A DNA stretch of 64,000 bases, from assembly GCF_014384965.1 (NCBI RefSeq), contig NZ_JACRSW010000015.1, positions 1-64,000 on the forward strand, given 5' to 3'. This document shows positions 35,788 through 44,845 of this stretch, piece after piece. Each line of letters begins with the position of its first letter. Within the stretch, counting starts at the first letter, position 1. The position numbers and the translations under genes are program-made. The notes below the pieces were generated by a model. That model was given only the letters and a program-made list of their open reading frames with translations. It was not told the DNA's origin and ran no database searches. This DNA comes from Jutongia hominis. Its GTDB lineage: Bacteria; Bacillota; Clostridia; Lachnospirales; Lachnospiraceae.

Positions 35788-38700
35788 ATGAAAACGTTAT
35801 TACAGCCTTTACAGGAGATAAATGCATATAGCAGTGCCAAAGAATGCATAGACAGAGAACGTCTGCCTATGCATATTTCAGGTTGCATGGATTCGCAAAA
35901 GGCACATTTTATTTACGGACTGTCAAAAGAAAAAGGATGGTCTGTTATTGTCGTGCAAAATGAGATCAAAGCCAGAGAAATGCTTGAAGACTATAAGATG
36001 TTTGATAAAAATGTATTGTATTTTCCGGCAAAGGATGTGATCTTTTACAGTGCCGATGTACATGGAAATGCAATCACGGTCGAACGTCTGAAAGCGATAC
36101 AGGCACTTTTGGCACAGGAAAATGGAACGATCATCACAACAATGGATGCTGGAATGGAGCATCTTTTCGACCTATCGGTTTATCAGAGAGCCATGCAATT
36201 TGTGACGGAAGGCGATACGATGGATCTTGAAAATTTTATTGTCCGAATGATCGACATGGGATACAAAAGGCAAAGTCAGGTCGAAAATCCCGGTGATTTT
36301 TCTGTGCGTGGTGGGATTGCGGATATTTTCCCAATTACGGCAGACTGTCCTTATCGTGTAGAACTTTGGGGAGATGAGATTGACACGATCCGTTCGTTTG
36401 ATGTCGAAAGCCAGCGTTCGATCGAAAGGATCGAGAGCCTTATGATCTTTCCGGCTTCTGAATTTATTGTGACAAAAGCACAGATCACAGAAGCATTTGC
36501 AGCAATGAAAAAGGATCAGAAAAAGAATATCGAGCATTTTCGACAAGAGAAAAACCATGAAGCCGTCAACCGATGCAATGAGATGATCAAAGCGTTAGAA
36601 GAAGAGTACCGGGAATATGGACAAAGAGATGGCTTAGAAAGCTTTGTTCCGTATTTTTCAATCGGACAGGGCAGTTTCTTTGATTACTTTGATCGTCAAA
36701 ATACACTGTTCTTTGTTGATGATGTACAACTTTGCATGGAGAAAGCAGAAGCAATTGAAACGGAATTTCGTGAGAGTATGGAAGGCAGACTTGAAAAGGG
36801 ATATATCCTGCCAAAGCAGATGGAACTGTTATATAGTGCAGAGTCGGCACTTGCTATGTTAGAACAAAAAAGAACAATTTATCTGACCATGTTAGACACA
36901 CTGCCAAAGAAGATCAAAGTCAATGAAAGTTATGCATTGCATGTACAGACGATCGGTTCTTATAATAAACATTATGATCTTTTGATCGAAGATCTGAAAA
37001 AATGGAGTGAGACCGGTTATCGTGTTGTCGTTCTTTCGGCTTCCAGAACGCGTGCGGAGCGTATGAGCCGTGACCTGAATGCAGAGGGAGTGGCATCTTT
37101 TTACCGGGAAACACTGGATACGACCTTGTCGGCAGGACAGATCATGGTATCGTATGGATATCTGCGCAAAGGTTTTATTTATTCGACAGCAAAATTTGTT
37201 ATCGTAACAGAAGGAGATGTCTTTGGCGCAAAGACCAGAACGAAGAGAAAACGCCAGAAAAAATATGACGGCAAAGTGATCCAGAGTTTCCATGATCTCA
37301 ACATTGGTGATTATGTCGTACACGAGAATCATGGACTGGGCATTTACAAAGGAATTGAAAAAGTACAGGTTGACCGTGTGGCGAAAGATTTTATTAAGAT
37401 CGAATATGGAGATGGCGGTAATTTGTATGTTCCGGTATCTGGTTTGAATGTGTTACAGAAGTTTGCAAGCCAGAGTGCGAAAAAGCCTAAACTAAACAAG
37501 TTAAATTCAAACGAATGGAAAAAGACAAAGTCGCGTGTGCGCACCGCAGTACAGGAGATCGCCAAAGACCTGGTGCTTTTGTATGCCAAGCGACAACAGA
37601 TGCAGGGTTATGCGTTTAGTCAGGATACACCGATGCAAAATGAGTTTGAAGAACTTTTTCCATATGAAGAGACACAGGATCAGTTAAAAGCGATCGAAGA
37701 TACCAAACGGGATATGGAAAGCACGAAGATCATGGATCGCCTGATCTGTGGTGATGTCGGTTATGGCAAGACAGAGATTGCGCTGCGAGCTGCGTTCAAA
37801 GCAGTCAATGACAGCAAGCAGGTCGCTTTTTTGGTTCCGACAACGATCCTTGCACAGCAGCATTACAACACCTTTATGGAACGACTCGGTGATTTCCCGA
37901 TCACTGTGGAGATGCTGTCACGTTTCCGTACACCGGCACAGCAAAAGAAAGCATTGGAAAGACTCAAAAACGGAGAAGTCGACATTATCATCGGAACACA
38001 TCGGCTTTTGTCAAAAGATGTTACATTTAAAAATCTCGGACTTTTGATCGTGGATGAGGAACAGCGTTTTGGTGTGACGCACAAAGAAAGAATCAAGCAG
38101 ATGAAAGGAAATGTCGATGTTTTGACATTGAGTGCGACACCGATTCCGCGTACTTTGCATATGAGTCTGGTCGGTATTCGTGATATGAGTGTATTGGAAG
38201 AACCGCCGATCGATCGTCTGCCGATCCAGACATTTGTTATGGAGCATAATGAAGAGATCATTCGTGAAGCAATCAATCGTGAATTAGCCAGAGGCGGTCA
38301 GGTATATTATGTATATAACCGTGTCAGAAATATTGACGAAGTAACAGCAGAGATCATGAAAATGGTACCAGATGCTAATGTAGCGTTTGCACATGGTCAG
38401 ATGAGTGAGAGAGAACTCGAAAATATTATGATGGCATTTATCAATGGTGAAATTGATGTGCTTGTCGCAACGACGATCATTGAAACCGGTCTGGATATTT
38501 CGAATGTTAATACGATCATTATAGATGACGCGGACCGGATGGGATTGTCACAGTTATACCAGCTTCGCGGACGCGTAGGACGATCGAACCGTACTTCATA
38601 TGCATTTTTGATGTATAAAAGAGATAAAGCACTCAAAGAAGTCGCACAAAAGAGACTTGCAGCGATCCGTGAGTACACCGAGCTTGGTTCGGGTATTAAG

Positions 38701-39384
38701 ATTGCCATGCGTGATCTGGAGATACGAGGAGCAGGCAATCTGCTTGGGGAAGCACAGTCCGGTCATATGGAAGCAGTTGGTTATGACCTGTATTGTAAAA
38801 TGTTAAATGATGCAGTCCGTCGTCTGAAAGGTGATCCGACGATTGAAGAAGAATTTGAGACAGAGATCGATATTCAGGTAGAAGCTCTGATCCCGGCTAA
38901 ATATATACCGAGCGAATATCAGAAGTTAGATATGTATAAAAAGATCGCAGAGATACAGAATGAAGAAGATTATCGTGATATGCAGGAAGAACTGATCGAC
39001 CGTTTCGGTGATATTCCGAAAGTGACACAGAACCTGTTATATATTGCAAGGATCAAAGCAAAAGCACATCAGACAGGGATTGAGCAGATTATACAAAAGC
39101 CAAATGGAATCCGGTTCTTTTTGCATGAAAGCCGTGTTGTGGATGGGCAGAAAGCAGCAAAGATGTTAAAAAGCTACAAAGAAAAGCTGCGCTATATGCC
39201 ATCCGAAAAGCCGTATTTTATTTATCTGATCGACCAGAATCAAAAGAAAATGCCACGGACTACCCGATATACATCGGGGGTGGCAAAAGTGCAAAAAGTA
39301 AAAGTTAACACAACGCAGGAACTTTTTGATATGATAGAGAAAGTTATAGAAGACATAGGAGGAATTTATGAGAAGAACGAATAG
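35788..39384 (+). CDS. mfd: Transcription-repair coupling factor
   Basis: A 1198-residue DNA translocase that removes RNA polymerase stalled at lesions and recruits UvrA. The UvrB-like N-terminal part is about residues 1-350, the RNA-polymerase-interacting domain about 505-575 (DLNIGDYVVHENHGLGIYKG), and the RecG-like motor follows, with Walker A GDVGYGKTE (655-663), DEEQ box (IVDEEQRFGV) and motif VI region (YQLRGRVGRSNRTSYAFL). The TRCF C-terminal domain completes it. Length is normal. The GAGGGG ribosome site lies 11 nt after pth. The gene's end overlaps the next start by 17 nt. Confidence 0.98.
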   Translation: MKTLLQPLQEINAYSSAKECIDRERLPMHISGCMDSQKAHFIYGLSKEKGWSVIVVQNEIKAREMLEDYKMFDKNVLYFPAKDVIFYSADVHGNAITVERLKAIQALLAQENGTIITTMDAGMEHLFDLSVYQRAMQFVTEGDTMDLENFIVRMIDMGYKRQSQVENPGDFSVRGGIADIFPITADCPYRVELWGDEIDTIRSFDVESQRSIERIESLMIFPASEFIVTKAQITEAFAAMKKDQKKNIEHFRQEKNHEAVNRCNEMIKALEEEYREYGQRDGLESFVPYFSIGQGSFFDYFDRQNTLFFVDDVQLCMEKAEAIETEFRESMEGRLEKGYILPKQMELLYSAESALAMLEQKRTIYLTMLDTLPKKIKVNESYALHVQTIGSYNKHYDLLIEDLKKWSETGYRVVVLSASRTRAERMSRDLNAEGVASFYRETLDTTLSAGQIMVSYGYLRKGFIYSTAKFVIVTEGDVFGAKTRTKRKRQKKYDGKVIQSFHDLNIGDYVVHENHGLGIYKGIEKVQVDRVAKDFIKIEYGDGGNLYVPVSGLNVLQKFASQSAKKPKLNKLNSNEWKKTKSRVRTAVQEIAKDLVLLYAKRQQMQGYAFSQDTPMQNEFEELFPYEETQDQLKAIEDTKRDMESTKIMDRLICGDVGYGKTEIALRAAFKAVNDSKQVAFLVPTTILAQQHYNTFMERLGDFPITVEMLSRFRTPAQQKKALERLKNGEVDIIIGTHRLLSKDVTFKNLGLLIVDEEQRFGVTHKERIKQMKGNVDVLTLSATPIPRTLHMSLVGIRDMSVLEEPPIDRLPIQTFVMEHNEEIIREAINRELARGGQVYYVYNRVRNIDEVTAEIMKMVPDANVAFAHGQMSERELENIMMAFINGEIDVLVATTIIETGLDISNVNTIIIDDADRMGLSQLYQLRGRVGRSNRTSYAFLMYKRDKALKEVAQKRLAAIREYTELGSGIKIAMRDLEIRGAGNLLGEAQSGHMEAVGYDLYCKMLNDAVRRLKGDPTIEEEFETEIDIQVEALIPAKYIPSEYQKLDMYKKIAEIQNEEDYRDMQEELIDRFGDIPKVTQNLLYIARIKAKAHQTGIEQIIQKPNGIRFFLHESRVVDGQKAAKMLKSYKEKLRYMPSEKPYFIYLIDQNQKKMPRTTRYTSGVAKVQKVKVNTTQELFDMIEKVIEDIGGIYEKNE

Positions 39385-40378
39385 AATAGTCGCGTTGCTT
39401 TTAGCAGGCGTTATGGTGGCAGGAAGTATCACAGGATGTAGCGGCTCAATAAAAAAGAAGAGCGCAAAGTTAGAAAAAGGAGATATTACGGATAGCTCCA
39501 TTGTGATCACAGTAGGAGATCAGGGGATCAAGTACAGCGAAGTGAAAAATTATTGTTATTTTTTAAAGAACCAGTATGAAGGCAGTTTTGGAGAGAAAAT
39601 CTGGTCATATTCCGTTGGAAAAGATACAACGATCGGAGATGAGGCGAAGGAAGAAGTTATTAATATGGTTACACAGCTCAAAGTGATCAAAGCAGCAGCC
39701 GAAGAACAGAAAGTCAAGCTGACTAATGATGAAAAAGACGAAGCAGTCCAAAAAGCCGAAGAGATGATCCAGACCGCAACACAGCAGGATAAACAGGAAT
39801 ACTATCTCTCTGTACAGAGCTTATCGGACATTTATGAAGAAAATGCACTGGCAGATAAGATGTTTTATGTTGCAACAGATGATGTGGATAATAATATTTC
39901 CGATGAAGAAGCAAAGCAGATCAAGATCCAGTATCTTGAAGTGATCACAAATGGTACCAATGCATCAGGTAAAAAAGTGGAGTTGAATGAAAAGGAAAAA
40001 GTTACGGCGTTAAAGAGAGTACAACAGTTAAAAACACAGCTTACACAGGCAGACGATTTTCTGACTTTTGCGAAAGCTAATACCGATGCAGCAGATGCAG
40101 AGCTTACGATCGGAAGAGATACGACGAAGCTTTCGAAAGAAGCCATCGATGCAGCTTTTGCATTGGAAAAAGGACAGATGAGTGATGTGATCACAGGTTC
40201 CGATGGATATTATATTATCAAATGTATCGAAAATAATGATACCGATGATACGCAGGCAAAGAAAGAAGAGATTATTGCCTCACGACAAACAAAAATGTTT
40301 AAGAAAAAATATGCACAATGGCTTAAAAATTATGATATAAAAATAAGCCAAGCATTTTGGAAAGTTTTACAAATCTAA
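39368..40378 (+). CDS. Lipoprotein peptidyl-prolyl isomerase / PrsA-like foldase
   Basis: A 336-residue exported lipoprotein: basic start, hydrophobic core, lipobox ITGC with the lipidated Cys at residue 24. Residues about 40-165 form a SurA/PrsA-type helical chaperone part (ITVGDQGIKYSEVKNYCYFL opens it). About 180-310 is parvulin-like (ADAELTIGRDTTKLSKEAI, then FALEKGQMSDVITGSDGYY, then IIKC). PrsA-type proteins fold secreted proteins outside the membrane. It overlaps mfd by 17 nt with GGAGGAATTT as ribosome site. The combination with mfd is common in Clostridia. Confidence 0.9.
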   Translation: MRRTNRIVALLLAGVMVAGSITGCSGSIKKKSAKLEKGDITDSSIVITVGDQGIKYSEVKNYCYFLKNQYEGSFGEKIWSYSVGKDTTIGDEAKEEVINMVTQLKVIKAAAEEQKVKLTNDEKDEAVQKAEEMIQTATQQDKQEYYLSVQSLSDIYEENALADKMFYVATDDVDNNISDEEAKQIKIQYLEVITNGTNASGKKVELNEKEKVTALKRVQQLKTQLTQADDFLTFAKANTDAADAELTIGRDTTKLSKEAIDAAFALEKGQMSDVITGSDGYYIIKCIENNDTDDTQAKKEEIIASRQTKMFKKKYAQWLKNYDIKISQAFWKVLQI

Positions 40379-40426
40379 ATTTTTTCTAATAAAGACAGTT
40401 GTTGGAGAAATTATTGGTATTATAAG

Positions 40427-40455
40427 TTTACAGCTATTAGGAGATTTGTTATACT
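40427..40455 (+). promoter_or_regulatory. Promoter upstream of cheX
   Basis: TTTACA and TATACT at 17-nt spacing, the same pair of boxes as at uvrC. It leaves a leader of about 140 nt. Confidence 0.7.
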
Positions 40456-40512
40456 ATTATGGTATCTGCGTATAGACAAAAGAAAAGAAACATGTGGATA
40501 TATATCATAGTG

Positions 40513-40555
40513 AAGCAGTAAAAATCGGCTGCAAAGTCTTTTATACTGCTTTTTG
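40513..40555 (+). terminator. Leader hairpin / possible attenuator before cheX
   Basis: AAGCAGTAAAA faces TTTTATACTGCTT, followed by a T-run, and lies between the promoter and the gene. It could be an intrinsic terminator in the leader, which would make cheX expression conditional. Confidence 0.5.
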
Positions 40556-40602
40556 CGTTAGAATGCATGAATGTAAATGTACTGGGAAGGGAAGGTGATA
40601 TC

Positions 40603-41055
40603 GTGAAGGCGGAACATATCAACCCATTCATAATATCAGTCTGTAAAGTGATGAAGGATATGTGTATGTTGGATCTTAAAATAGGTAAACCGTCCATGTC
40701 GAATGGATCATATCCTGCGGAGACATCGATCATTAAGCTTGGCATTGTAGGAAACCTCGAGGGCGAAGTTGTTTTGAATATTGATCATCCAACCGCATTA
40801 CAGATTGTATCAAAAATGATGATGGGGCCGGTAGAAACGATTGATGCGTTAGGACAGAGTGCGATATCAGAACTTGGTAATATGGTAGCCGGCAATGCGG
40901 CAACTGTATTTGCAAACAGTAATATTATGATAGACATTACACCGCCAAGTTATTATGCGGGAGCAGATTACAAGGCAACTGTACCGGAGTGGTTTAGTAT
41001 TCCGTTCAGCTCGGATGCAGGCAATCTCTCTATTGATATTTATATCAAAGAATAA
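40603..41055 (+). CDS. cheX: Chemotaxis phosphatase CheX
   Basis: A 150-residue protein of the CheC/CheX/FliY group that removes phosphate from CheY. The start reads KAEHINPFIISVCKVMKDM. The active-site helix is SAISELGNMVAGNAATVF, holding the conserved Glu and Asn of CheX, and IDITPPSYY follows. I use the GTG start because AAGGTGAT lies 5-8 nt before it; an ATG 12 codons upstream has no ribosome site and lies close to the leader hairpin. It is not next to other che genes here. Confidence 0.9.
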   Translation: MKAEHINPFIISVCKVMKDMCMLDLKIGKPSMSNGSYPAETSIIKLGIVGNLEGEVVLNIDHPTALQIVSKMMMGPVETIDALGQSAISELGNMVAGNAATVFANSNIMIDITPPSYYAGADYKATVPEWFSIPFSSDAGNLSIDIYIKE

Positions 41056-41112
41056 CAAAGTAACAAGTGCAAAGTCATCGCCTTGCACGCTGGAAATGGT
41101 GAAAGCAGATCT

Positions 41113-41214
41113 TGTTATAATACAAATACGAGAGGAGACAGTTTCCGGTTTATTAAAAAGGCGTGTTAAGTATAGAAGAAACGATTGGGCAAAACTTTAG
41201 TTTTGCCCTTTTTT
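41113..41214 (+). ncRNA. Possible small transcript: extended -10 to terminator
   Basis: TGTTATAAT is an extended -10 with no good -35. It lies 60 nt after cheX and about 65 nt before the terminator GGGCAAAAC/GTTTTGCCC-T6. A transcript of about 85-90 nt with no start codon behind a ribosome site would result. Alternatively the box drives the next gene and the terminator is read through. Confidence 0.3.
41187..41214 (+). terminator. Rho-independent terminator
   Basis: A perfect 9-bp stem GGGCAAAAC/GTTTTGCCC with a four-base loop and T6. Confidence 0.95.
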
Positions 41215-41252
41215 GAAAGAGTCATATAAGCATTAGAGAAAGGAAGAAAGCT

Positions 41253-41984
41253 ATGGCAACCTATAAAAGATATCGAAAAGAAGATCAGGTATCCTATTCT
41301 TTAGGCATCACTTTGACTTTTGAATTGCTCAAATTCAAGAAAGAAAGTGTAACAAGGGTATTTATTCATTCAGGAATGAAAAAAGGGGATACACTTGATA
41401 AGCTGACCTTGCTTTGCAAAGAAGCTAACGTGGAAATGGTCTATACGGATAAGATCTTTCATGTATTGTCGCAGAAAGAAAACTGTTATGTGATCGGCGA
41501 ATTCCATAAGTTTACATCAAAACTTTCAACACAGAGAAACCATATCGTGCTTGTCAATCCATCCAATGCAGGTAACATGGGAACGATCATGCGAAGTGCA
41601 TTAGGTTTTGGAATGAACCAGATGGCGATTATCCGCCCGGCTGTTGATGCATTTGATCCGAAAGTCGTCAGAGCATCTATGGGAGCGATATTTTCAACCG
41701 ATTTTGTATATTTTGATTCATTTGAAGAATACCAAAAGGTGTATGGTGAAAGAGAATTATATCCATTTATGCTGGATGCGAAGTGCAGCTTGCATGATGT
41801 CCGCCCGAAAGGACGTTTCTCATTGATCTTTGGTAATGAAGCAACAGGACTTCCTGCAGAATTTTCAAAGATCGGACAAAGCGTGATCATTCCACATTCA
41901 AATCGGATTGACAGCTTGAATCTTCCGATCGCGGCAAGCATTGCGATGTATGAGGCAACCAAAAAAACTATATTAGAAATTTGA
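41253..41984 (+). CDS. SpoU/TrmH-family RNA 2'-O-methyltransferase
   Basis: A 243-residue SPOUT methyltransferase using S-adenosylmethionine to methylate a ribose in tRNA or rRNA. All three SpoU motifs are visible: NPSNAGNMGTIMRSALGFG, LIFGNEATGLP, and IDSLNLPIAASIAMYE, the last forming the knot. The N-terminal about 95 residues form the substrate-binding part (FTFELLKFKKE, RVFIHSGM). The target nucleotide cannot be told. The ribosome site is AAAGGAAG. It ends inside a sequence (AGAAATTTGACAAGTTTGAT) repeated 290 bp downstream. Confidence 0.93.
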   Translation: MATYKRYRKEDQVSYSLGITLTFELLKFKKESVTRVFIHSGMKKGDTLDKLTLLCKEANVEMVYTDKIFHVLSQKENCYVIGEFHKFTSKLSTQRNHIVLVNPSNAGNMGTIMRSALGFGMNQMAIIRPAVDAFDPKVVRASMGAIFSTDFVYFDSFEEYQKVYGERELYPFMLDAKCSLHDVRPKGRFSLIFGNEATGLPAEFSKIGQSVIIPHSNRIDSLNLPIAASIAMYEATKKTILEI

Positions 41985-42342
41985 CAAGTTTGATATATCA
42001 TGAATTCGCAATGCAAGAGAGCTAGTTTTAAACTCACAAATACGCTCCTGCGGAGCTTTCCATTCTGCTACGCAGAATAATTTGTTCGTTAATTCGCCCA
42101 GAAAAGCAAATGCCGGCTTTGCCGTCGCTTGCTTTTCTCATTGGCTCATTATATCATGAATTCGCAATGCAAGAGAGCTTGCTTTCTTGCACCGAATTCA
42201 TGAACGACAAAATCGTGAAGCACAGAGTGCGGCAAGTGCGAAGCACTTGGATTTTGGAGTTAATTACTAGAAATTTGACAAGTTTGATATACTATATATA
42301 TGCAGAAAATAATTAAAATGATCATAGAAAGGAAGAAAAACA
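41975..42342. repeat. Repeat-filled spacer bounded by 23-bp direct repeats
   Basis: AGAAATTTGACAAGTTTGAT plus ATA occurs at the methyltransferase stop and again about 295 bp later, just before the CobW gene. A second sequence, ATCATGAATTCGCAATGCAA, also occurs twice inside. Between lie small stems: GCTCC/GGAGC, ATTCTG/CAGAAT, AGAAAAGCAA/TTGCTTTTCT, and a nearly perfect ATGAATTCG...CGAATTCAT palindrome. It looks like a segmental duplication or small inserted element. No gene is supported. Confidence 0.65.
42275..42302 (+). promoter_or_regulatory. Promoter of the CobW operon
   Basis: TTGACA and TATATG, 16-nt spacer, inside the second direct repeat, about 40 nt before the start codon. No clear Zur-type palindrome is seen. 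Confidence 0.55.
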
Positions 42343-43512
42343 ATGGCAAAAATTGATATTATTTCAGGTTTTTTAGGAGCAGGAAAGACAACTTTGATCA
42401 AAAAGTTAATTGCAGAGGCTTTTCCGGGAGAGAAACTTGTGCTGATAGAGAATGAATTTGGTGAGATCGGTATTGATGGCGGATTTTTGAAAGAAGCAGG
42501 TATTCAGATCACAGAAATGAATTCCGGCTGTATTTGCTGTTCTTTAGTCGGTGATTTTGGCAAAGCATTAAAAGAAGTTTTGGAAAAATACACACCAGAC
42601 AGAGTAATCATTGAGCCATCAGGTGTCGGTAAACTTTCTGATGTCGTAAAAGCAGTACAGGATATCGGTGATTCTGTAGTGATCAACAGTACCGCAACTG
42701 TTGTAGATGCATCAAAGTGCAAAATGTATATGAAGAATTATGGTGAGTTTTATAACAACCAGATCGAATATGCCGGAACGGTTATTTTAAGTCGTACACA
42801 GAATATCTCAGAAGAAAAGCTTGAAACCGTTTTGAAAATGATACGTGAAAAGAATGATGAAGCATCTGTGATCACAACTCCGTGGGATCAGATCAATGGT
42901 AAGAATATCTTAGAAGCCATGGAAAAGATCAATTCGTTAGAAAAAGAACTTGTAGATGAGCATGAACATCATCACCATCATCATGATGGTGATAAATGCT
43001 GCTGTGGACATGACCACGACCATGAGCACCATCACGATGAAGAATGCGGACATGATCATCATGACCATGAGCACCATCACGATGAAGAATGTGGATGCGG
43101 ACATGACCATCACGACCATGAGCACCATCACGATGAAGAATGCGGATGCGGACATGATCATCATGACCATGAGCACCATCACGATGGAGAATGCGGATGC
43201 GGACATCATCATGAACATGGACATCATCATGCAGATGATGTATTTACGAGCATGGGAATTGAGACGGCTCACAAATTCACTGAAGACGAGCTGTCTGCGA
43301 TCATTGATCAGTTAGCAAAAGACAAGAAGTTTGGCGAAGTACTACGTGCGAAAGGAATCGTGCCGGCAGCAGAGGGAGAGTGGTTCCATTTTGATCTTGT
43401 CCCGGAAGAGACAGAAGTACGTCGTGGTGCGGCAGACTTTACAGGACGAGTTTGTGTGATCGGTTCTAATCTGGAAGAAGATAAGATCAAGGAATTATTT
43501 AAAGTATCATAA
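42343..43512 (+). CDS. CobW/COG0523 GTPase with His-rich metal-binding insert
   Basis: A 389-residue P-loop GTPase of the metallochaperone group. Walker A GFLGAGKTT (9-17), ENEFGEIGID, the metal-binding CxCC motif (GCICC, Cys63, Cys65, Cys66), and IEPSGVG are standard. The guanine site (usually NKxD) reads SRTQ, a common variant in this family. Residues about 206-297 are an insert of repeated GHDHHDHEHHHDEECGC units, holding dozens of His plus paired Cys, suited to store zinc, nickel or cobalt. The C-terminal CobW domain follows (EGEWFHFDL). It is followed 54 nt later by a second, related GTPase, so the two form an operon. Confidence 0.95.
   Translation: MAKIDIISGFLGAGKTTLIKKLIAEAFPGEKLVLIENEFGEIGIDGGFLKEAGIQITEMNSGCICCSLVGDFGKALKEVLEKYTPDRVIIEPSGVGKLSDVVKAVQDIGDSVVINSTATVVDASKCKMYMKNYGEFYNNQIEYAGTVILSRTQNISEEKLETVLKMIREKNDEASVITTPWDQINGKNILEAMEKINSLEKELVDEHEHHHHHHDGDKCCCGHDHDHEHHHDEECGHDHHDHEHHHDEECGCGHDHHDHEHHHDEECGCGHDHHDHEHHHDGECGCGHHHEHGHHHADDVFTSMGIETAHKFTEDELSAIIDQLAKDKKFGEVLRAKGIVPAAEGEWFHFDLVPEETEVRRGAADFTGRVCVIGSNLEEDKIKELFKVS
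43006..43206 (+). repeat. About four 51-bp repeats coding for the His-rich insert
   Basis: Units of GHDHHDHEHHHDEECGC, nearly identical in DNA; the first is shortened and the last carries D-to-G change. Copy number is likely to change by slippage, altering metal capacity. Confidence 0.9.
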
Positions 43513-43566
43513 TAAATGACCAAAGACAGCTTTTTAGCTGTAACAGAAATGGAAATGAGGTTATCT

Positions 43567-44541
43567 ATGTTTGGAAAGAAAAAAGAAGAAATGATGGTAT
43601 ATGTCATCATGGGATTTTTAGAGGCAGGAAAGACCAGCCTGATCCGTGACCTTTTGACGGATGATATGTTTGATGATAAAGCCAAGACATTGATCCTTGC
43701 GTGTGAAGAAGGCGAGGAAGAGTATGAAAGTGCGATGTTAGAGAAAACAAAAGCGGCCTGCGAGTATATCGAAGACGAGGAAAGCTTCAATGGCAAAGTA
43801 GTCGAGAAGTTTTTGAAAAAACATCGCCCGGACCGGATCATTATTGAATACAATGGAATGTGGCCGACAAAGCATATCCCGGAAATGTATGACGAGTTAG
43901 AAGAAATCTGCTTTGACAGAGAAGTTATCTTTCAGACGATTGATGTAGCAAATGATGAGACATTCCAGATGTATATGAAGAATATGCCATCTATGATGGT
44001 AGATCAGTTCAGAATGGCAGAAATGATCATTATCAATCGCTGTACACTTCAGACAAATAAAAATGCGATCCGTGGAAGCATAAAAGCGGTCAATCCAAGA
44101 GCACAGATCGTATATGAGTCAGAAGACGATGCATTCTATGAGATGAAAGATGAAATGCCATTTGATATCAATGCAGATATTATTGATATTTCGGAAGATG
44201 ATTTTGGTATCTGGTATATTGATATGTTAGATCATCCTGAAACTTACACCGGCAAGACCATGCGTGTGTCCGGTATGATCCAGAAGCCACCGGGACTTCC
44301 AGGCGGCTTTGCGGTCTTTGGACGTATGGCAATGACATGTTGTGCGGATGATGTGCAATATATGGGATTTTTGTGTAAAGCCGATGACTGGGCACCATAT
44401 AAGAACCAGGAATATGTAACCGTAGTTGCAAGACTCGAATTCAAATATATGAAAGAATATGGTGAAGAAGGACCGGTCTTTTATGCGGAATCGGTTGAGA
44501 AGGCGCAGAAACCAAAAGAAGAACTGGTATACTTTAATTAA
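43567..44541 (+). CDS. CobW-like GTPase fused to a DUF1980/TIGR03943-like domain
   Basis: A 324-residue two-domain protein. Residues 9-200 are a diverged CobW/COG0523 GTPase with Walker A GFLEAGKTS (16-24) and IIEYNGMWP, but without the CxCC metal motif (CEEGEEE stands near that position). Residues about 225-315 (GKTMRVSGMIQKPPGLPGG, then RMAMTCCADDVQYMGFL) match the C-terminal domain of the TIGR03943/YcgQ-type proteins that accompany zinc-linked permeases. The ATG preceded by GAGG at 6 nt is used; frames up to 17 codons longer lack a site. Its partner is the His-rich GTPase upstream. Confidence 0.85.
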   Translation: MFGKKKEEMMVYVIMGFLEAGKTSLIRDLLTDDMFDDKAKTLILACEEGEEEYESAMLEKTKAACEYIEDEESFNGKVVEKFLKKHRPDRIIIEYNGMWPTKHIPEMYDELEEICFDREVIFQTIDVANDETFQMYMKNMPSMMVDQFRMAEMIIINRCTLQTNKNAIRGSIKAVNPRAQIVYESEDDAFYEMKDEMPFDINADIIDISEDDFGIWYIDMLDHPETYTGKTMRVSGMIQKPPGLPGGFAVFGRMAMTCCADDVQYMGFLCKADDWAPYKNQEYVTVVARLEFKYMKEYGEEGPVFYAESVEKAQKPKEELVYFN

Positions 44542-44556
44542 TAATGAATAATAGGA

Positions 44557-44604
44557 ACACTGCTAAAAGCCTGTACAGATAACAGCCTTTTGGCAGTGTT
44601 TTTT
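44557..44604 (+). terminator. Rho-independent terminator of the CobW operon
   Basis: AACACTGC and GCAGTGTT close a hairpin with inner AAAG/CCTTT pairing, followed by a T-run. Confidence 0.88.
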
Positions 44605-44612
44605 GCTGAACT

Positions 44613-44839
44613 AAGAAAATGTCCGGTCAAGTCAACAAGAGATGAGAATTAAGAAAATGTCCGGGCAAGTCAGCAAGAGTTGAGAATTAAGAAAATGTCC
44701 GGGCAAGGCAGTAAGAGATGAGAATTAAGAAAATGTCCGGGCAAGGCAGTAAGAGATGAGAATTAAGAAAATGTCCGGGCAAGACAGCAAGAGTTGAGAA
44801 CTTAGAAAATGTTCGCATAGGACAGCGAGAAATGAGAAT
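44613..44839. repeat. 38-bp minisatellite, six units
   Basis: The unit begins AAGAAAATGTCCGGGCAAG and ends GAGATGAGAATT. Five units are exactly 38 bp and the sixth is degenerate; units 3 and 4 are identical. The units are directly adjacent with no spacers, so this is not a CRISPR. It fills the spacer between the CobW terminator and the 3' end of the convergent AI-2E-family gene, stopping 7 nt short of it. Confidence 0.93.
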
Positions 44840-44845
44840 ATACGA

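Noticed and set aside
42110..42316. 68-codon frame in the repeat-filled spacer before the CobW gene
   Set aside because: It lies in palindromes, crosses the promoter and has no ribosome site.
42937..43315. Met/Val-rich and Met/Thr-rich frames over the His-repeat
   Set aside because: Shadows of the CAT/GAC repeat of the CobW gene.
44613..44839. Regular 38-bp repeats as a CRISPR array
   Set aside because: Units follow each other without unique spacers and there are no cas genes; it is a minisatellite.
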